Of a stretch of 36,647 nucleotides of DNA, positions 1 to 8,198 are shown in pieces. Under the pieces are notes generated by a model. It was not told where the DNA came from, searched no databases, and was given only the letters and a program-made list of their open reading frames with translations. Origin of the DNA: Caulobacter sp. (GTDB taxonomy: Bacteria > Pseudomonadota > Alphaproteobacteria > Caulobacterales > Caulobacteraceae); the NCBI GenBank assembly GCA_026225565.1, contig JAMFTA010000038.1:1-36647 (forward strand), read 5' to 3'. The position numbers and the translations under genes are program-made. The stretch's first letter is position 1. Every line of letters begins with the position of its first letter.

Positions 1-98
1 ACCCGGCGATCATCCACCCGCGGAACGCCACGCGGCTTGTTGGGCAACAAGGGCTCGATCACAGCCCACTCAAAATCGGTCAGATCAAAGCGCGCCAT
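1..98 (-). CDS. IS5-family transposase, N-terminal fragment (runs off the window)
   Basis: The first 32 residues are visible, beginning MARFDLTDFEWAVIEPLLP and continuing NKPRGVPRVDDRR. This is the typical N-terminus of IS5-group transposases (DUF4096-like insertion-element domain), which precedes the DDE catalytic domain. An AGGAGG ribosome-binding site (104-109) lies five bases before the ATG at 98, so the start is well supported. The catalytic part is beyond base 1, so I cannot tell whether the element is intact. It is divergent from the dehydratase gene at 216. Confidence 0.8.
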   Translation of the reverse strand, partial: MARFDLTDFEWAVIEPLLPNKPRGVPRVDDRR

Positions 99-172
99 GC
101 CATCCTCCTTTGCTCAGGAGGAGTGAACCAGCCCAGCCTTGATTTGGGAATCCCGTTTATGGGTCTGTGCCC
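1..172 (-). mobile_element. End of an IS5-family insertion sequence (cut by window edge)
   Basis: The first 172 bases hold the start of an IS5-type transposase gene on the minus strand and its upstream terminal region. Read outward, the end is GC-rich and starts near GGGCACAGACCCATAAACGG. A CTAG tetranucleotide at 172-175 directly abuts this presumed end. IS5-family elements commonly target CTAG/YTAR sites, which is why I place the boundary there. The other end is outside the window, so the inverted repeat and target duplication cannot be confirmed. Confidence 0.6.
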
Positions 173-215
173 TAGACGCCGCGGCCCTGCCGCCTGACAA
201 CTTGGATTGAGCGCG

Positions 216-1403
216 ATGGCGGAAATGGAAGCTGCAGTAACGATGGACGTCAGCGATGTGGAGCATCGTGTCGGAAAGCTGGTAGGCGGGGGCCAGCTCT
301 GGGAGCCGGCCAACAAGACCGACATCCGTCGCTGGGTCATGGCGATGGACTATGTGAACCCGATCCACTGGGACCAGCGCTTCGCTCGTGAAACCAAGTT
401 CGGAGACATCATCGCGCCGCAGTCGATGGCCGTCGCCCTCGACTACGGCCACGGCACCCAGGGCGCCTGCGCCGGTTGCATTCCCGGCTCCCACCTGATC
501 TTCGGCGGCGAGGAATGGTGGTGGTTCGGCGCCCATATCCGGCCCGGCGACCAACTGTTCCAAGAGCGACGCTTCCACGACTTTAAGGTCACCGACACCA
601 AGTTCGCCGGCCCGACCATGTTTGCCCGCGGCGACACCACCCACCGCAACCAGCACGGCAATCTGATCGCCAAGTCGCGCTCGACGGTGATCCGCTACCT
701 GGCCAAGGAAGCGGAAAAGCGCGGCATGTACCAGGACACCGCCGGGGCGCTGAAGCGCTGGACATCCACCGAATTGGCTGAGATCGACGCGATCCGCGAA
801 GCATGGTTCTTGTCCAACCGCGAAGGCAAGTCGCCCCACTTTGAGGAAGTGCAAGTCGGCGACCGCCTGCCCCGCCGGGTCATCGGGCCCCACTCGATCG
901 CCAGCTTCACCACCGAGTATCGCGCCTTCATCTTCAACATCTGGGGCAGCTTCTACTGGACCGCGCCTGAAGGGCTGGAGGATCCCTGGATCTATCAGGA
1001 CATGGGCTGGATCGAAGGCTTTGGCTTCGACGAAGAGGGCGCGTTCATCGATCCGCGCAAACGCGACGGTCTCTATGTCGGTCCCTCGCGCGGCCATATC
1101 GACGATGGCAAGGCGAGCGAGGTCGGCATGGCGCGCGCCTACGGCTATGGCGCGACCATGGCCGCATGGAACACCGACTATCTCGCCATGTGGGCCGGGC
1201 ATGACGGCATGGTCCGCCACGCCAAGTCGGATTTCCGCGGCCCCGCCTTCGAAGGCGACGTCACCTTCATCGACGGCGTCGTGACCGGTAAGATCGAGAA
1301 CTCCGCTTGGGGGTTCCCCGTGGTGCAGATCGAAGTGACCCTGACCAACCAGGATGGCAAAAAGATCGTCACCTCAGTCAATGAAGTAGAGGTGCCTTAC
1401 TAG
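216..1403 (+). CDS. Double-hotdog MaoC-type acyl dehydratase / enoyl-CoA hydratase-like protein
   Basis: The protein has about 395 residues. The N-terminal half resembles the MaoC dehydratase N domain, with the hydratase-2-like motif D45-Y-V-N-P-I-H51-W-D. The second half is a second hotdog-like region, rich in aromatic residues and ending in a beta-strand pattern (VVQIEVTLTNQDGKKIVTSV). Such two-domain proteins usually hydrate enoyl-CoA intermediates in fatty-acid, terpenoid or steroid breakdown. The substrate is not evident. The spacing between D45 and H51 is one residue longer than in PhaJ-type hydratases (D-x4-H), so catalysis by the canonical pair is uncertain. The start is ambiguous: TTG 207, ATG 216, ATG 225 and ATG 243 are all in frame and none has a strong ribosome-binding site. 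The IS5 end lies only about 40 bases upstream and may have replaced the native promoter. Confidence 0.75.
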   Translation: MAEMEAAVTMDVSDVEHRVGKLVGGGQLWEPANKTDIRRWVMAMDYVNPIHWDQRFARETKFGDIIAPQSMAVALDYGHGTQGACAGCIPGSHLIFGGEEWWWFGAHIRPGDQLFQERRFHDFKVTDTKFAGPTMFARGDTTHRNQHGNLIAKSRSTVIRYLAKEAEKRGMYQDTAGALKRWTSTELAEIDAIREAWFLSNREGKSPHFEEVQVGDRLPRRVIGPHSIASFTTEYRAFIFNIWGSFYWTAPEGLEDPWIYQDMGWIEGFGFDEEGAFIDPRKRDGLYVGPSRGHIDDGKASEVGMARAYGYGATMAAWNTDYLAMWAGHDGMVRHAKSDFRGPAFEGDVTFIDGVVTGKIENSAWGFPVVQIEVTLTNQDGKKIVTSVNEVEVPY

Positions 1404-1581
1404 CGAGTCTCGGACCGCCCCATAGCCATGAACAGAGGTTGGAGCGCTTCCGACAAAGCGGCGGCGTCTGGAATAGTCCCGCCGCCTATGGCGTCTCTCT
1501 GGACGTCAAATTCTGAGACCGATAGTGCATGAACCGACAAGGGATCTCGGGTGCGGGCTCCCCTGTTGTGAAAGGAAACAG

Positions 1582-2388
1582 ATGAGTCGGACGGATCTCA
1601 AGACGGGCGTCGCGGTCGTCACCGGCGCCGTCGGCGGCATGGGGCGACCGACAGCGGTGCGCTTGGCCGCGATAGGGTGGCCGCTGCTGCTTTGCGATCT
1701 CGACGCCGGTCGTCTGGAGCAGGTGGCTGGGCCCCTCAGGGCCGGCGGCGCGCAGGTGGATACCCTGGCCGCAGACTTGGCCGATCCGGCCTTTCCAGGG
1801 CAGCTGCTCTTGGCCATTGGGGACCATCAGATCGGGGCCTTGGTGCATACCGCCGGCCTCTCCCCTACCCTCGCGGACGCCGCCCGCATCATGGACGTCA
1901 ACTTCACGGCGACCCGGCGCCTGGTGGACGCCGTCCGCCCCAAGATGGCGGAAGGGAGTTGTGCCGTCCTGATCTCGTCGATGTCGGGCTATATGATGAA
2001 GTCGCCCGAGATCGATAAGGCCATAGCCGCCTTGCTGGATGGCGACGACAGCTTGGTCGCGCCGCTCATCGGCACGCCGCAATCGGCCTATCCGATCTCC
2101 AAGCGGGCGGTGATCGCCCTGGTCGCCCACGAAGCGGCCGGATTCGGCAAGCACAAGGCGCGGATCGCCTCCGTCGCGCCCGGCCTCATCGACACCGGCA
2201 TGGGCCGCAGCGAAATGTCGGCCAGCGAGCAGACCAAGGCGATGCTCGACCGCACCCCGCTGGGGCGCATGGGCATAGGCGACGAAATCGCCTCGGTCGC
2301 CGTCTTCCTCTGCTCGCCTGAGGCCTCCTACATCACCGGATGCGACATCAAGGTGGACGGGGGAACCCTGGCCGCGCTCGGGTTCTGA
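1582..2388 (+). CDS. Short-chain dehydrogenase/reductase (SDR family)
   Basis: This is a 268-residue classical SDR, an NAD(P)-dependent oxidoreductase of alcohols or ketones. Visible motifs are the Rossmann loop TGAVGGMG (14-21), an acidic D39 after beta-2 that favours NAD(H), HTAG (89-92, in place of NNAG), N107, a catalytic serine at about 132-133, and Y170-x3-K174 in SAYPISK. PG-LIDTGM follows as in the family. The C-terminus ending in a GCDIKVDGG stretch is typical of FabG-like enzymes. The ATG at 1582 is preferred over an in-frame ATG at 1525 because AAAGGA lies at 1571-1576 and the SDR fold starts right after it. It follows the MaoC-type gene in the same direction. A shared acyl-CoA or side-chain oxidation role is possible but not shown. 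Confidence 0.85.
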   Translation: MSRTDLKTGVAVVTGAVGGMGRPTAVRLAAIGWPLLLCDLDAGRLEQVAGPLRAGGAQVDTLAADLADPAFPGQLLLAIGDHQIGALVHTAGLSPTLADAARIMDVNFTATRRLVDAVRPKMAEGSCAVLISSMSGYMMKSPEIDKAIAALLDGDDSLVAPLIGTPQSAYPISKRAVIALVAHEAAGFGKHKARIASVAPGLIDTGMGRSEMSASEQTKAMLDRTPLGRMGIGDEIASVAVFLCSPEASYITGCDIKVDGGTLAALGF

Positions 2389-2503
2389 CGCGGTCCGGCT
2401 GCGCCTTTGGGCCATGGTTCCCAAGATAGGGCTGGACGCATCTGGACGGCTCTTGGCATAGAAGCCCGATCTCCCATGGGAGCTTCTGAGGCCGAGGGCG
2501 TGG

Positions 2504-3013
2504 ATGTCCATCTCGTTTGAAGGCTTTCCGCGCATTCTGGACCCAAGGGCGCTGAAGCCCGGCCGCTGGTTCATGGCCCCCTCCGCCCTCGGTCCCGTGG
2601 TTTGTCTGCTCACCGAGATCATTGTCGATGAGAAGGCGGTGGTGCTGACTTTCGGTCTCGGCAAGGTCGATGCTCTGGAGGTGCGCTCCACCCGCCTGCA
2701 GTCCATCGCCGGCCCCCTGACCACCATCGAGGACGATCTGGTGTTCACGCCGGGGGAGGACGCCCAGAAGCTGCGCCTGCTCGCCCCCACCAAGCGGCCG
2801 TTTCCCAACGGCGCCCTTTTGCGGCTCAGCAATGGCGACATGGGCATGGGATTGGCCGAGACCCTGGGCGGCGATCTGATGATCGTTTCCCTGGCCTCAG
2901 GCCAGCGCGTACAGGGATTCGAGCTGATCTTCGACCGCTGGTCCCTCTCCCTGCGCCGGGGGACGATGCAGGCCCTGGTCGGCCACTTCAAAGGCCCTGA
3001 CCGGCGGACCTGA
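2504..3013 (+). CDS. Hypothetical protein, 169 aa
   Basis: I do not recognise this protein. It is soluble by appearance, with no signal peptide or membrane span. It alternates hydrophobic and polar residues in a way that suggests beta structure in the first 120 residues (for example VVCLLTEIIV and AVVLTFGLG). It ends in a basic stretch around RWSLSLRRG. The frame stays open with GC-rich third positions, which supports coding. It lies 115 bases after the SDR gene and converges on the TRIC-type gene, with 16 bases between the stops. Confidence 0.6.
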   Translation: MSISFEGFPRILDPRALKPGRWFMAPSALGPVVCLLTEIIVDEKAVVLTFGLGKVDALEVRSTRLQSIAGPLTTIEDDLVFTPGEDAQKLRLLAPTKRPFPNGALLRLSNGDMGMGLAETLGGDLMIVSLASGQRVQGFELIFDRWSLSLRRGTMQALVGHFKGPDRRT

Positions 3014-3029
3014 GATCGCCCACGGAGCC

Positions 3030-3680
3030 TTAAGGGGCGGCCTCATCGTCCTCGGCGTGAAAGCCCGGCAGGGTCCAGCCATAGCGCAGGGCCCCGCCGC
3101 GCAGCCAGAAGGCCGCCAAGGCCCCAAACACGCCGGCCCAGGGATCGGACACGCCCACTAGCCGCAGCAGCACGAACAGCCCAGCGCCCAGGACGGCGGC
3201 GGTGACGTAGATCTCCTTGCGCAAGAGCACGCTGGGCTCTCCCGCCAGGACGTCGCGCACGATGCCGCCGAAGGTCGCCGACAGCACCCCCATGACCACC
3301 GCCGCCAGGGGGGGCGCGCCATAGCTCGCCGACTTGCTGGCCCCCACCACGGCGTAGGCGGCCAGGCCGATGGCGTCGAGCCACAGCAGGGCAGGCATCC
3401 GCCAGGTCTTCACCCCCACGGCCCAGACCGCCCCGGCGGCGGCGATGCAGACGGCGACATAGCCCGGGTCCCGCACCCAGAACACCGGCGCCCCGATCAG
3501 CAGATCCCTGAGGGTGCCGCCGCCGATCCCGGTCACCGCCGCGAAAAAGGCGAAGGTGACGATGTCGTACTTCCTGCGCGCCGCCGCCAGGGCGCCGGAT
3601 ACGGCGAACACGGCCACCCCCGCATAGTCGAGAGCGACGCGAAACGCCGGGTCGTGCAGGACCGTCACGGGGGCGATCAC
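3030..3680 (-). CDS. TRIC / UPF0126 family inner-membrane protein
   Basis: This is a 216-residue integral membrane protein with about seven hydrophobic helices. Two homologous halves carry the family signature: AVSGALAA with TGIGGGTLRDLL in the first half, and a matching GGIVRDVL in the second. Proteins of this family (PF03458, YadS/YicG-like) form trimeric cation channels related to eukaryotic TRIC channels; some were earlier proposed to move glycine. The start is GTG at 3680, with a GGTGAG ribosome-binding site overlapping the stop of the upstream glyoxalase gene. The seven-base gap indicates one operon. The physiological substrate is not evident. Confidence 0.85.
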   Translation of the reverse strand: MIAPVTVLHDPAFRVALDYAGVAVFAVSGALAAARRKYDIVTFAFFAAVTGIGGGTLRDLLIGAPVFWVRDPGYVAVCIAAAGAVWAVGVKTWRMPALLWLDAIGLAAYAVVGASKSASYGAPPLAAVVMGVLSATFGGIVRDVLAGEPSVLLRKEIYVTAAVLGAGLFVLLRLVGVSDPWAGVFGALAAFWLRGGALRYGWTLPGFHAEDDEAAP

Positions 3681-3687
3681 GCGGCGC

Positions 3688-4128
3688 TCACCAGGCGCCG
3701 ACGTTGGGCATGGAGCTCCAGGGCTCGGCTGGAGCCAGACGCTCGCCCTTTTGCAGGAGCTCGATGGAGATGCCGTCGGGCGAGCGGATGAAGGCCATGT
3801 GGCCGTCCCGCGGCGGGCGATTGACGATCACCCCGCCGTCAGCCAAGCGCTGGCAGGCGGCGTAGATGTCCTCCACCGCATAGGCCAGATGGCCGAAGTT
3901 GCGCCCGCCCTGATAGTCTTCGGCGTCCCAATTGTAGGTCAGCTCGACCATGGGGGCGGCCTCGCTCTCGGCCCGGGCCACGTCGTCGGGGGCCGCCAGG
4001 AAGACCAGGGTGAAGCGCCCGCGCTCGTTCTCCGTGCGCCGCACCTCGACGAGGCCGAGCTTGGCGCAATAGAAGTCCAGGGCGGCGTCCAGGTCCTTCA
4101 CCCGAACCATGGTGTGCAGATACTGCAT
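3688..4128 (-). CDS. gloA: Lactoylglutathione lyase (glyoxalase I)
   Basis: The 146-residue protein matches glyoxalase I closely. It starts [20 protein letters not shown] and keeps the four metal ligands H5, E62 (VELTYNW), H80 (FGHLAYAV) and E123 (SIELLQK). The enzyme isomerises the hemithioacetal of methylglyoxal and glutathione to S-lactoylglutathione. No long insertions are seen, so the short Ni/Co-activated bacterial type is likely. The reading frame is open further upstream to 4434, but the homology starts at the ATG at 4128, so I use that start. It heads a two-gene operon with the TRIC-type protein. Confidence 0.92.
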   Translation of the reverse strand: MQYLHTMVRVKDLDAALDFYCAKLGLVEVRRTENERGRFTLVFLAAPDDVARAESEAAPMVELTYNWDAEDYQGGRNFGHLAYAVEDIYAACQRLADGGVIVNRPPRDGHMAFIRSPDGISIELLQKGERLAPAEPWSSMPNVGAW

Positions 4129-4634
4129 GGGAAACTCCAAGGGGTTTGGGGTTCTATAGGCCCGCCCCGGAACGGGCGGCAAGACGGCGGGGACGCGGAT
4201 GTCCACCGTGGACATTTTCATCGAACCGAAGCGTGGATAGGAGCGGCGCGCTCTTTCCTTTCCATCACGCCAACGACGCTCATTTCGATCGTCGGCAAAC
4301 ACCCCAACCTCTATAAAATCGATCACTTCCACCCCATGGATCGGGGCTGCAGGGGCGACTTGGCCCATGGGCCGCCTGGCGTCCGCTCGGGCGTGGGGCG
4401 CGATAGGGGAGAATGCTTTTGTTTTCTGATTCAAAAGGCTGCGGTCCGGTGCAATGACTGACCGGCCATTATCCCCCTGTTTCGCCGGGGTTGGATAAGT
4501 TTGTCTCGGCAGTCTTTATTTGTATCCCATTGTATCGCCTTTATCGGTGGACGAAGACATTGTGCGCAGCAGCTCAGGTCTGTTGCCTGCTCCGCTTCTC
4601 AAGTGCAGGCTCCACCGCCCGATGGGAGGTATGC
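4129..4634. other. Intergenic region between divergent gloA and the DUF4386-type gene
   Basis: These 506 bases hold the promoters of two divergent genes. I see no convincing protein-coding segment, RNA gene or terminator. The part nearest the plus-strand gene (about 4420-4560) is more AT-rich than the surroundings. The only clear structure is a 13-base palindrome at 4201-4213. Confidence 0.5.
4201..4213. promoter_or_regulatory. Perfect palindrome GTCCAC-C-GTGGAC, possible operator
   Basis: This is a six-base inverted repeat around one central base, 72 bases upstream of the gloA start. The size and position fit a repressor or activator site for the gloA operon. No regulator gene adjoins it and I do not recognise the site, so the role is inferred only from symmetry. 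Confidence 0.3.
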
Positions 4635-5312
4635 ATGGACGCACAAACGCTGCGCGCGCAGCAGCGCTATGCTCGGGTCGCCGGTGCGGCGCTTGTTCTG
4701 ATTTGCACCGTCGGCATACTGAGTAACAATCTGGTTGTCGCTGGAAACGCCGCGGCGACCGCCCACAATATCTTGACCCACGAGCGGCAGTTTCGCATCG
4801 GCGTCGCAGGCGAACTGCTGATGTTGAACAGCGATGTGGTGTTGGCCGCGGCCCTCTACGCCCTGCTTAGGCCCGTCAACGCCAACCTGGCCCTGCTGGG
4901 CGCGTTTTGGAGATTGGGCAACGCTGTTGTTCTGGCGGTGGGGATAGTGGCCAGCCTTGTCGCCTTGGATCTACTGAGCGACGCCCATTATTTGTCGGCA
5001 TTTCGCACCGACCAGATGCAGGCGGTGGCGCGGCAATTCCTGGATGTTCACGGCACCGCAGCGGAAGTGGGTCTGATCTTCTTTGGATTCGGCGCGGCGA
5101 TCCATAGCGCCCTATTGTGGAAAGCGCGCTATATTCCGCGCATCCTTGCCGGTCTCTACTTCCTCGTGGCTATGGAGATCGCGATATGTTGCTTCGCGAT
5201 CATAGTATTTCCGCCTCTTGATGCGATCATTGATCCTTGGTTCATCTTGCCGGATTTTGTTGTCGAGTTCGCCGTCGGTCTGTGGCTCCTGATAAAAGGC
5301 GCCCGCATCTAA
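4635..5312 (+). CDS. DUF4386-type integral membrane protein
   Basis: The 225-residue protein has about six transmembrane helices: roughly residues 15-38, 58-78, 90-112, 135-158, 170-192 and 200-222. A soluble, charged loop is near 115-130. The pattern, with LGAFWRLGNAVVLAVG and a FFGFGAAIHSALLWKARYIP segment, fits the DUF4386 family, whose function is unknown. The ATG at 4635 follows a good ribosome-binding site, GGGAGGT (4624-4630). The open frame extends upstream to 4491, but that part looks non-coding. It converges on the ABC exporter gene. Confidence 0.8.
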   Translation: MDAQTLRAQQRYARVAGAALVLICTVGILSNNLVVAGNAAATAHNILTHERQFRIGVAGELLMLNSDVVLAAALYALLRPVNANLALLGAFWRLGNAVVLAVGIVASLVALDLLSDAHYLSAFRTDQMQAVARQFLDVHGTAAEVGLIFFGFGAAIHSALLWKARYIPRILAGLYFLVAMEIAICCFAIIVFPPLDAIIDPWFILPDFVVEFAVGLWLLIKGARI

Positions 5313-5353
5313 CCGTCGGCCCCGGACCCGTCTCCTCAGATAACGGGGTTTCG

Positions 5354-7261
5354 CTAAGCCTCCCGCGTCTGCTTTTTCCAGAGGGCCGCGTATTCCCCGT
5401 CCCGGGCGATCAGGCCCACGTGGGGGCCGCGTTCGACGATGCGGCCGGCCTTGATGACCAGGATCTCGTCGGCGTCGGCGACGGTAGAGAGGCGGTGGGC
5501 GACGATCAGCGTGGTGCGGCCGGCCTTGGCGCGGCGCAGGGTCGCCTGGATCGCCGCCTCGGTGCGGCTGTCGAGGGCCGAGGTGGCCTCGTCCAGGATC
5601 AGGACGCGCGGGTCGGCCAGGAGGGCGCGAGCGAGACCCACCCGCTGGCGCTCGCCGCCCGATAGCTTCAGCCCCCGCTCGCCCACCTTGGTGGCCATGC
5701 CGTCAGGCAGGGCGCGGATAAAGGGGCCGAGCTCGGCGGCCTCGGCGGCGGCCCAGACGTCCTCGTCGGTGGCGTCCGGGCGGCCAAAGCCGATGTTGGC
5801 GTAGAGGGTGTCGTTGAACAGGGCCACGTCCTGCGGCACCAGGGCGACGGCGCGGCGGAGCGAGGCCTGGGTGATCTGGCGCAGGTCATGGCCGTCGAGC
5901 GTCACCCTCCCCTCCTGCGGATCGAGCAGGCGCATGGCCAGGCGGATCAGGGTGGACTTGCCGGCGCCCGAGGGGCCGACGATGGCCACGGTGGAGCCCG
6001 GCGCGGCGGTGAAGCTGACCTCGCGCAGCCCCTCAACCCGCGCCCCATGGCGAAACGAGACGCCTTCAAAGGCGATCTCCCCGCCCCGCCCGTGGGGGCA
6101 CGGCGGCAGGGTCACCGCATCGGGAGCGTCGGCGATGTCCGGCGTCTTGGCGGTCAGGGCCAGCATGGCCTCCATGTCGATCACCGACTGACGGATCTCG
6201 CGGTAGGCGAAGCCGAGGATGTTCAGCGGCGCATAGAGGCCGGTGAGGATCAGGATGGCCGACATGATGTCGCCGGGGCCCATGCGGCCGGCCGCCACCT
6301 CCAGCCCCGCGAGCACGGCCATGACGCCCAGGCCCGCGCTCATCACCGCCGCCTGCACCATGTTCAGCAAGGCCAGCGAGGTGTTGGCCTTCTCCGAGGC
6401 TCGGCCATAGACCTCCAGCGCCTCGCTATAGCCTCGGGCGGCGCGGGCTTCGGCCCCGAAGGCCTTCACTGTCTCATAGTTGATCAGGGCGTCCACGGCG
6501 CGGGCGGAGGCTTCGGCGTCGGCCTCGTTCAGCACCCGCCGATGGCCGATGCGCCAGTCGGAGATGGAGAAGGTCAGGACGCCATAGATCACCACCGTCA
6601 CCACCGCCGTGGCCGCGAACCGCCAGTCGTAGGCTTTCGCCAGGACGATGGCGGCGACCACCAGGGCCAGCACCGTCGGGGCCAGGTTGAAGATCACCGT
6701 GCGCAGCAGGAAATCCACCGCCCGCGAGCCGCGATCCACGGTGCGGGACAAGGCGCCGGTGCGCTTTGTTTGATGGTAGTCGAGGGACAGGGACAGGGCG
6801 TGGGCGAAGGTCTCGCTGGCCGCGCGCCGCTGGGCCGCCTGCCCCACCGGACCGAAGACGATGTCGCGCGCTTGCGGGGCGGCGCTGGAGAGGAAGCGCA
6901 CCACCGCCCAGCCGCCGGCGAGAACTGCGAAGGCGATGCTCATCTGGGCGGCGACATGGGGGTGGGGCTGGCCGGCGACGAAGCGCGCGCCCCGACGCAT
7001 GGCTCCCACCTTGAACCCGCCGCCGACCAGGGAATTGATCGCGGCGCCCAGGAGCAGCGGGGCCATCACGTCGGTGACCTTGGAGCCGAAGGTCAGCACC
7101 AGGGCGACGATCAGGCGCAGCTTCAGCTGGGGCGCCTGGGAGCGGATCACCAGCTTGCCGAGATCGATCATCGCCGCCGTCAGGCCGAGCGGCTTTGCAC
7201 CCCCCTCCTGGGCCAGGGCGGCGTCCCGCCGGGCCGAAGGGGCGTTGCCGCGAACGCTCAT
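5354..7261 (-). CDS. Atm1/HMT-type ABC exporter (fused permease and ATPase)
   Basis: This 635-residue half-transporter has an N-terminal six-helix exporter domain (about 40-360) and a C-terminal ATPase (about 390-630). In the ATPase I see the Walker A GPSGAGKST, the Q-loop in VALVPQDVALFNDTL, the signature LSGGERQRVGLARALL, Walker B VLILDEATSAL and the switch histidine in IVAHRLSTV. The FNDTLYANIGFGRPDA segment and the overall layout resemble bacterial Atm1/HMT1 proteins, which export glutathione-type thiols and metal-thiol complexes. The substrate here is not proven. Its ATG overlaps the stop of the lipoprotein gene as ATGA, so the two are translationally coupled. Confidence 0.88.
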   Translation of the reverse strand: MSVRGNAPSARRDAALAQEGGAKPLGLTAAMIDLGKLVIRSQAPQLKLRLIVALVLTFGSKVTDVMAPLLLGAAINSLVGGGFKVGAMRRGARFVAGQPHPHVAAQMSIAFAVLAGGWAVVRFLSSAAPQARDIVFGPVGQAAQRRAASETFAHALSLSLDYHQTKRTGALSRTVDRGSRAVDFLLRTVIFNLAPTVLALVVAAIVLAKAYDWRFAATAVVTVVIYGVLTFSISDWRIGHRRVLNEADAEASARAVDALINYETVKAFGAEARAARGYSEALEVYGRASEKANTSLALLNMVQAAVMSAGLGVMAVLAGLEVAAGRMGPGDIMSAILILTGLYAPLNILGFAYREIRQSVIDMEAMLALTAKTPDIADAPDAVTLPPCPHGRGGEIAFEGVSFRHGARVEGLREVSFTAAPGSTVAIVGPSGAGKSTLIRLAMRLLDPQEGRVTLDGHDLRQITQASLRRAVALVPQDVALFNDTLYANIGFGRPDATDEDVWAAAEAAELGPFIRALPDGMATKVGERGLKLSGGERQRVGLARALLADPRVLILDEATSALDSRTEAAIQATLRRAKAGRTTLIVAHRLSTVADADEILVIKAGRIVERGPHVGLIARDGEYAALWKKQTREA

Positions 7262-8118
7262 GGCTTGGGACCTTCAGGGGCGGCGGGGGATGCGGGCGGC
7301 AGGTCGAACACCACCGTCGTCTGCTGGCCGCCGCCGGGAACCAGCCAGTCGATGCGCCAGGCGCCGGCTTGGCGATTGGCGAGAAAGGGCGCGTCGCCCA
7401 GCTGCGCTGGAGGGGTGACGGTCAGGTCGCCCTCCACCGCCACCGAACGGCTCTCGATGCGAATGGCGTGGGGGCCCGGATGGAAGGGCGCGCCGACGTT
7501 GAGGTCCATCACGGTGAACCGGCCGTGGGCGTCCGCCTCGCCCACGCCCACGGCCACCCCATCGAGCACAAACCGCACGGGGGCTCCGGGCGCGGCCAGG
7601 CCCGACACCGATCCCCCGCCGGCGCCGTCATAGTCGATGGCGAGGATACGCACCGGCCCGCCCACCGGCGGCGGTGGGGCCTGGACGATGGGGTAGGCGC
7701 CATAGCCCGCCCGGGTCAGGACGATGGGCGGACCGGGCGCGGGCAAGGCGAGGATCGCCCCCTCCCCGTGCAACAGCCGGCCGGAAAGCTCGCCGTCGAA
7801 GGCGAACATGCGCGGGGCGATGGAGGGCGACAGATGGGTCTCCCAGACGCCGTCGTCGTCCGCCGTGGCGCTATAGGCTGAGCCGTCGGGATCGCGCAGC
7901 CGCACTTCGGTCTTGGGCGGCGCGGCGCCCATGAGGGTCACCCCGCCCGCCTCGTCCCGCGCCGCCGCCGTCAATGTGGGCGGCGACAGATAGCCCGACG
8001 GGTCTTCCACCGCCTTGGCCGGCGCGTGCTCAGTCGGCGCGCCGTGGCAGCCGGCCAGGGCCAGGCCGCCGGCCAACGCAAGGGCGCCGACGCGCAAATG
8101 CGACGGGCCGCCCCTCAT
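7258..8118 (-). CDS. Hypothetical lipoprotein coupled to the ABC exporter
   Basis: The protein has 286 residues and no family that I recognise. The N-terminus has a basic start, a hydrophobic stretch (VGALALAGGLALAGC) and a lipobox LAGC, so it should be a lipid-anchored envelope protein. The mature part is rich in Pro, Gly and Ala. It contains repeated beta-type segments such as APPKTEVRLRDPDG and APGAPVRFVLDGV, which resemble carboxypeptidase-regulatory or Ig-like modules. The ATG at 8118 is chosen because the signal peptide begins there; the frame extends 12 codons further up. The four-base overlap with the exporter gene suggests a shared envelope task. Confidence 0.7.
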   Translation of the reverse strand: MRGGPSHLRVGALALAGGLALAGCHGAPTEHAPAKAVEDPSGYLSPPTLTAAARDEAGGVTLMGAAPPKTEVRLRDPDGSAYSATADDDGVWETHLSPSIAPRMFAFDGELSGRLLHGEGAILALPAPGPPIVLTRAGYGAYPIVQAPPPPVGGPVRILAIDYDGAGGGSVSGLAAPGAPVRFVLDGVAVGVGEADAHGRFTVMDLNVGAPFHPGPHAIRIESRSVAVEGDLTVTPPAQLGDAPFLANRQAGAWRIDWLVPGGGQQTTVVFDLPPASPAAPEGPKP

Positions 8119-8198
8119 TGAAATAAAAATTCTGATAGACACAGCGACGCACATAGGCGCGCACCCGGCCGGGTTCCACCGGAAAAGGACTACACCGA

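Noticed and set aside
1447-1488. GC-rich inverted repeat between the MaoC-type and SDR genes
   Set aside because: The stem is only about six base pairs with a loop of about 15 and no T-run, so it is not a credible terminator.
1486-2991. Minus-strand open frame of 501 codons over the SDR and unknown gene
   Set aside because: The SDR on the other strand has all catalytic motifs; the minus product has no recognisable fold.
5888-7633. Long plus-strand open frame opposite the ABC exporter and lipoprotein genes
   Set aside because: It is antisense to clear ABC motifs, and its His/Gly/Arg-rich product is the usual shadow of a GC-rich gene.
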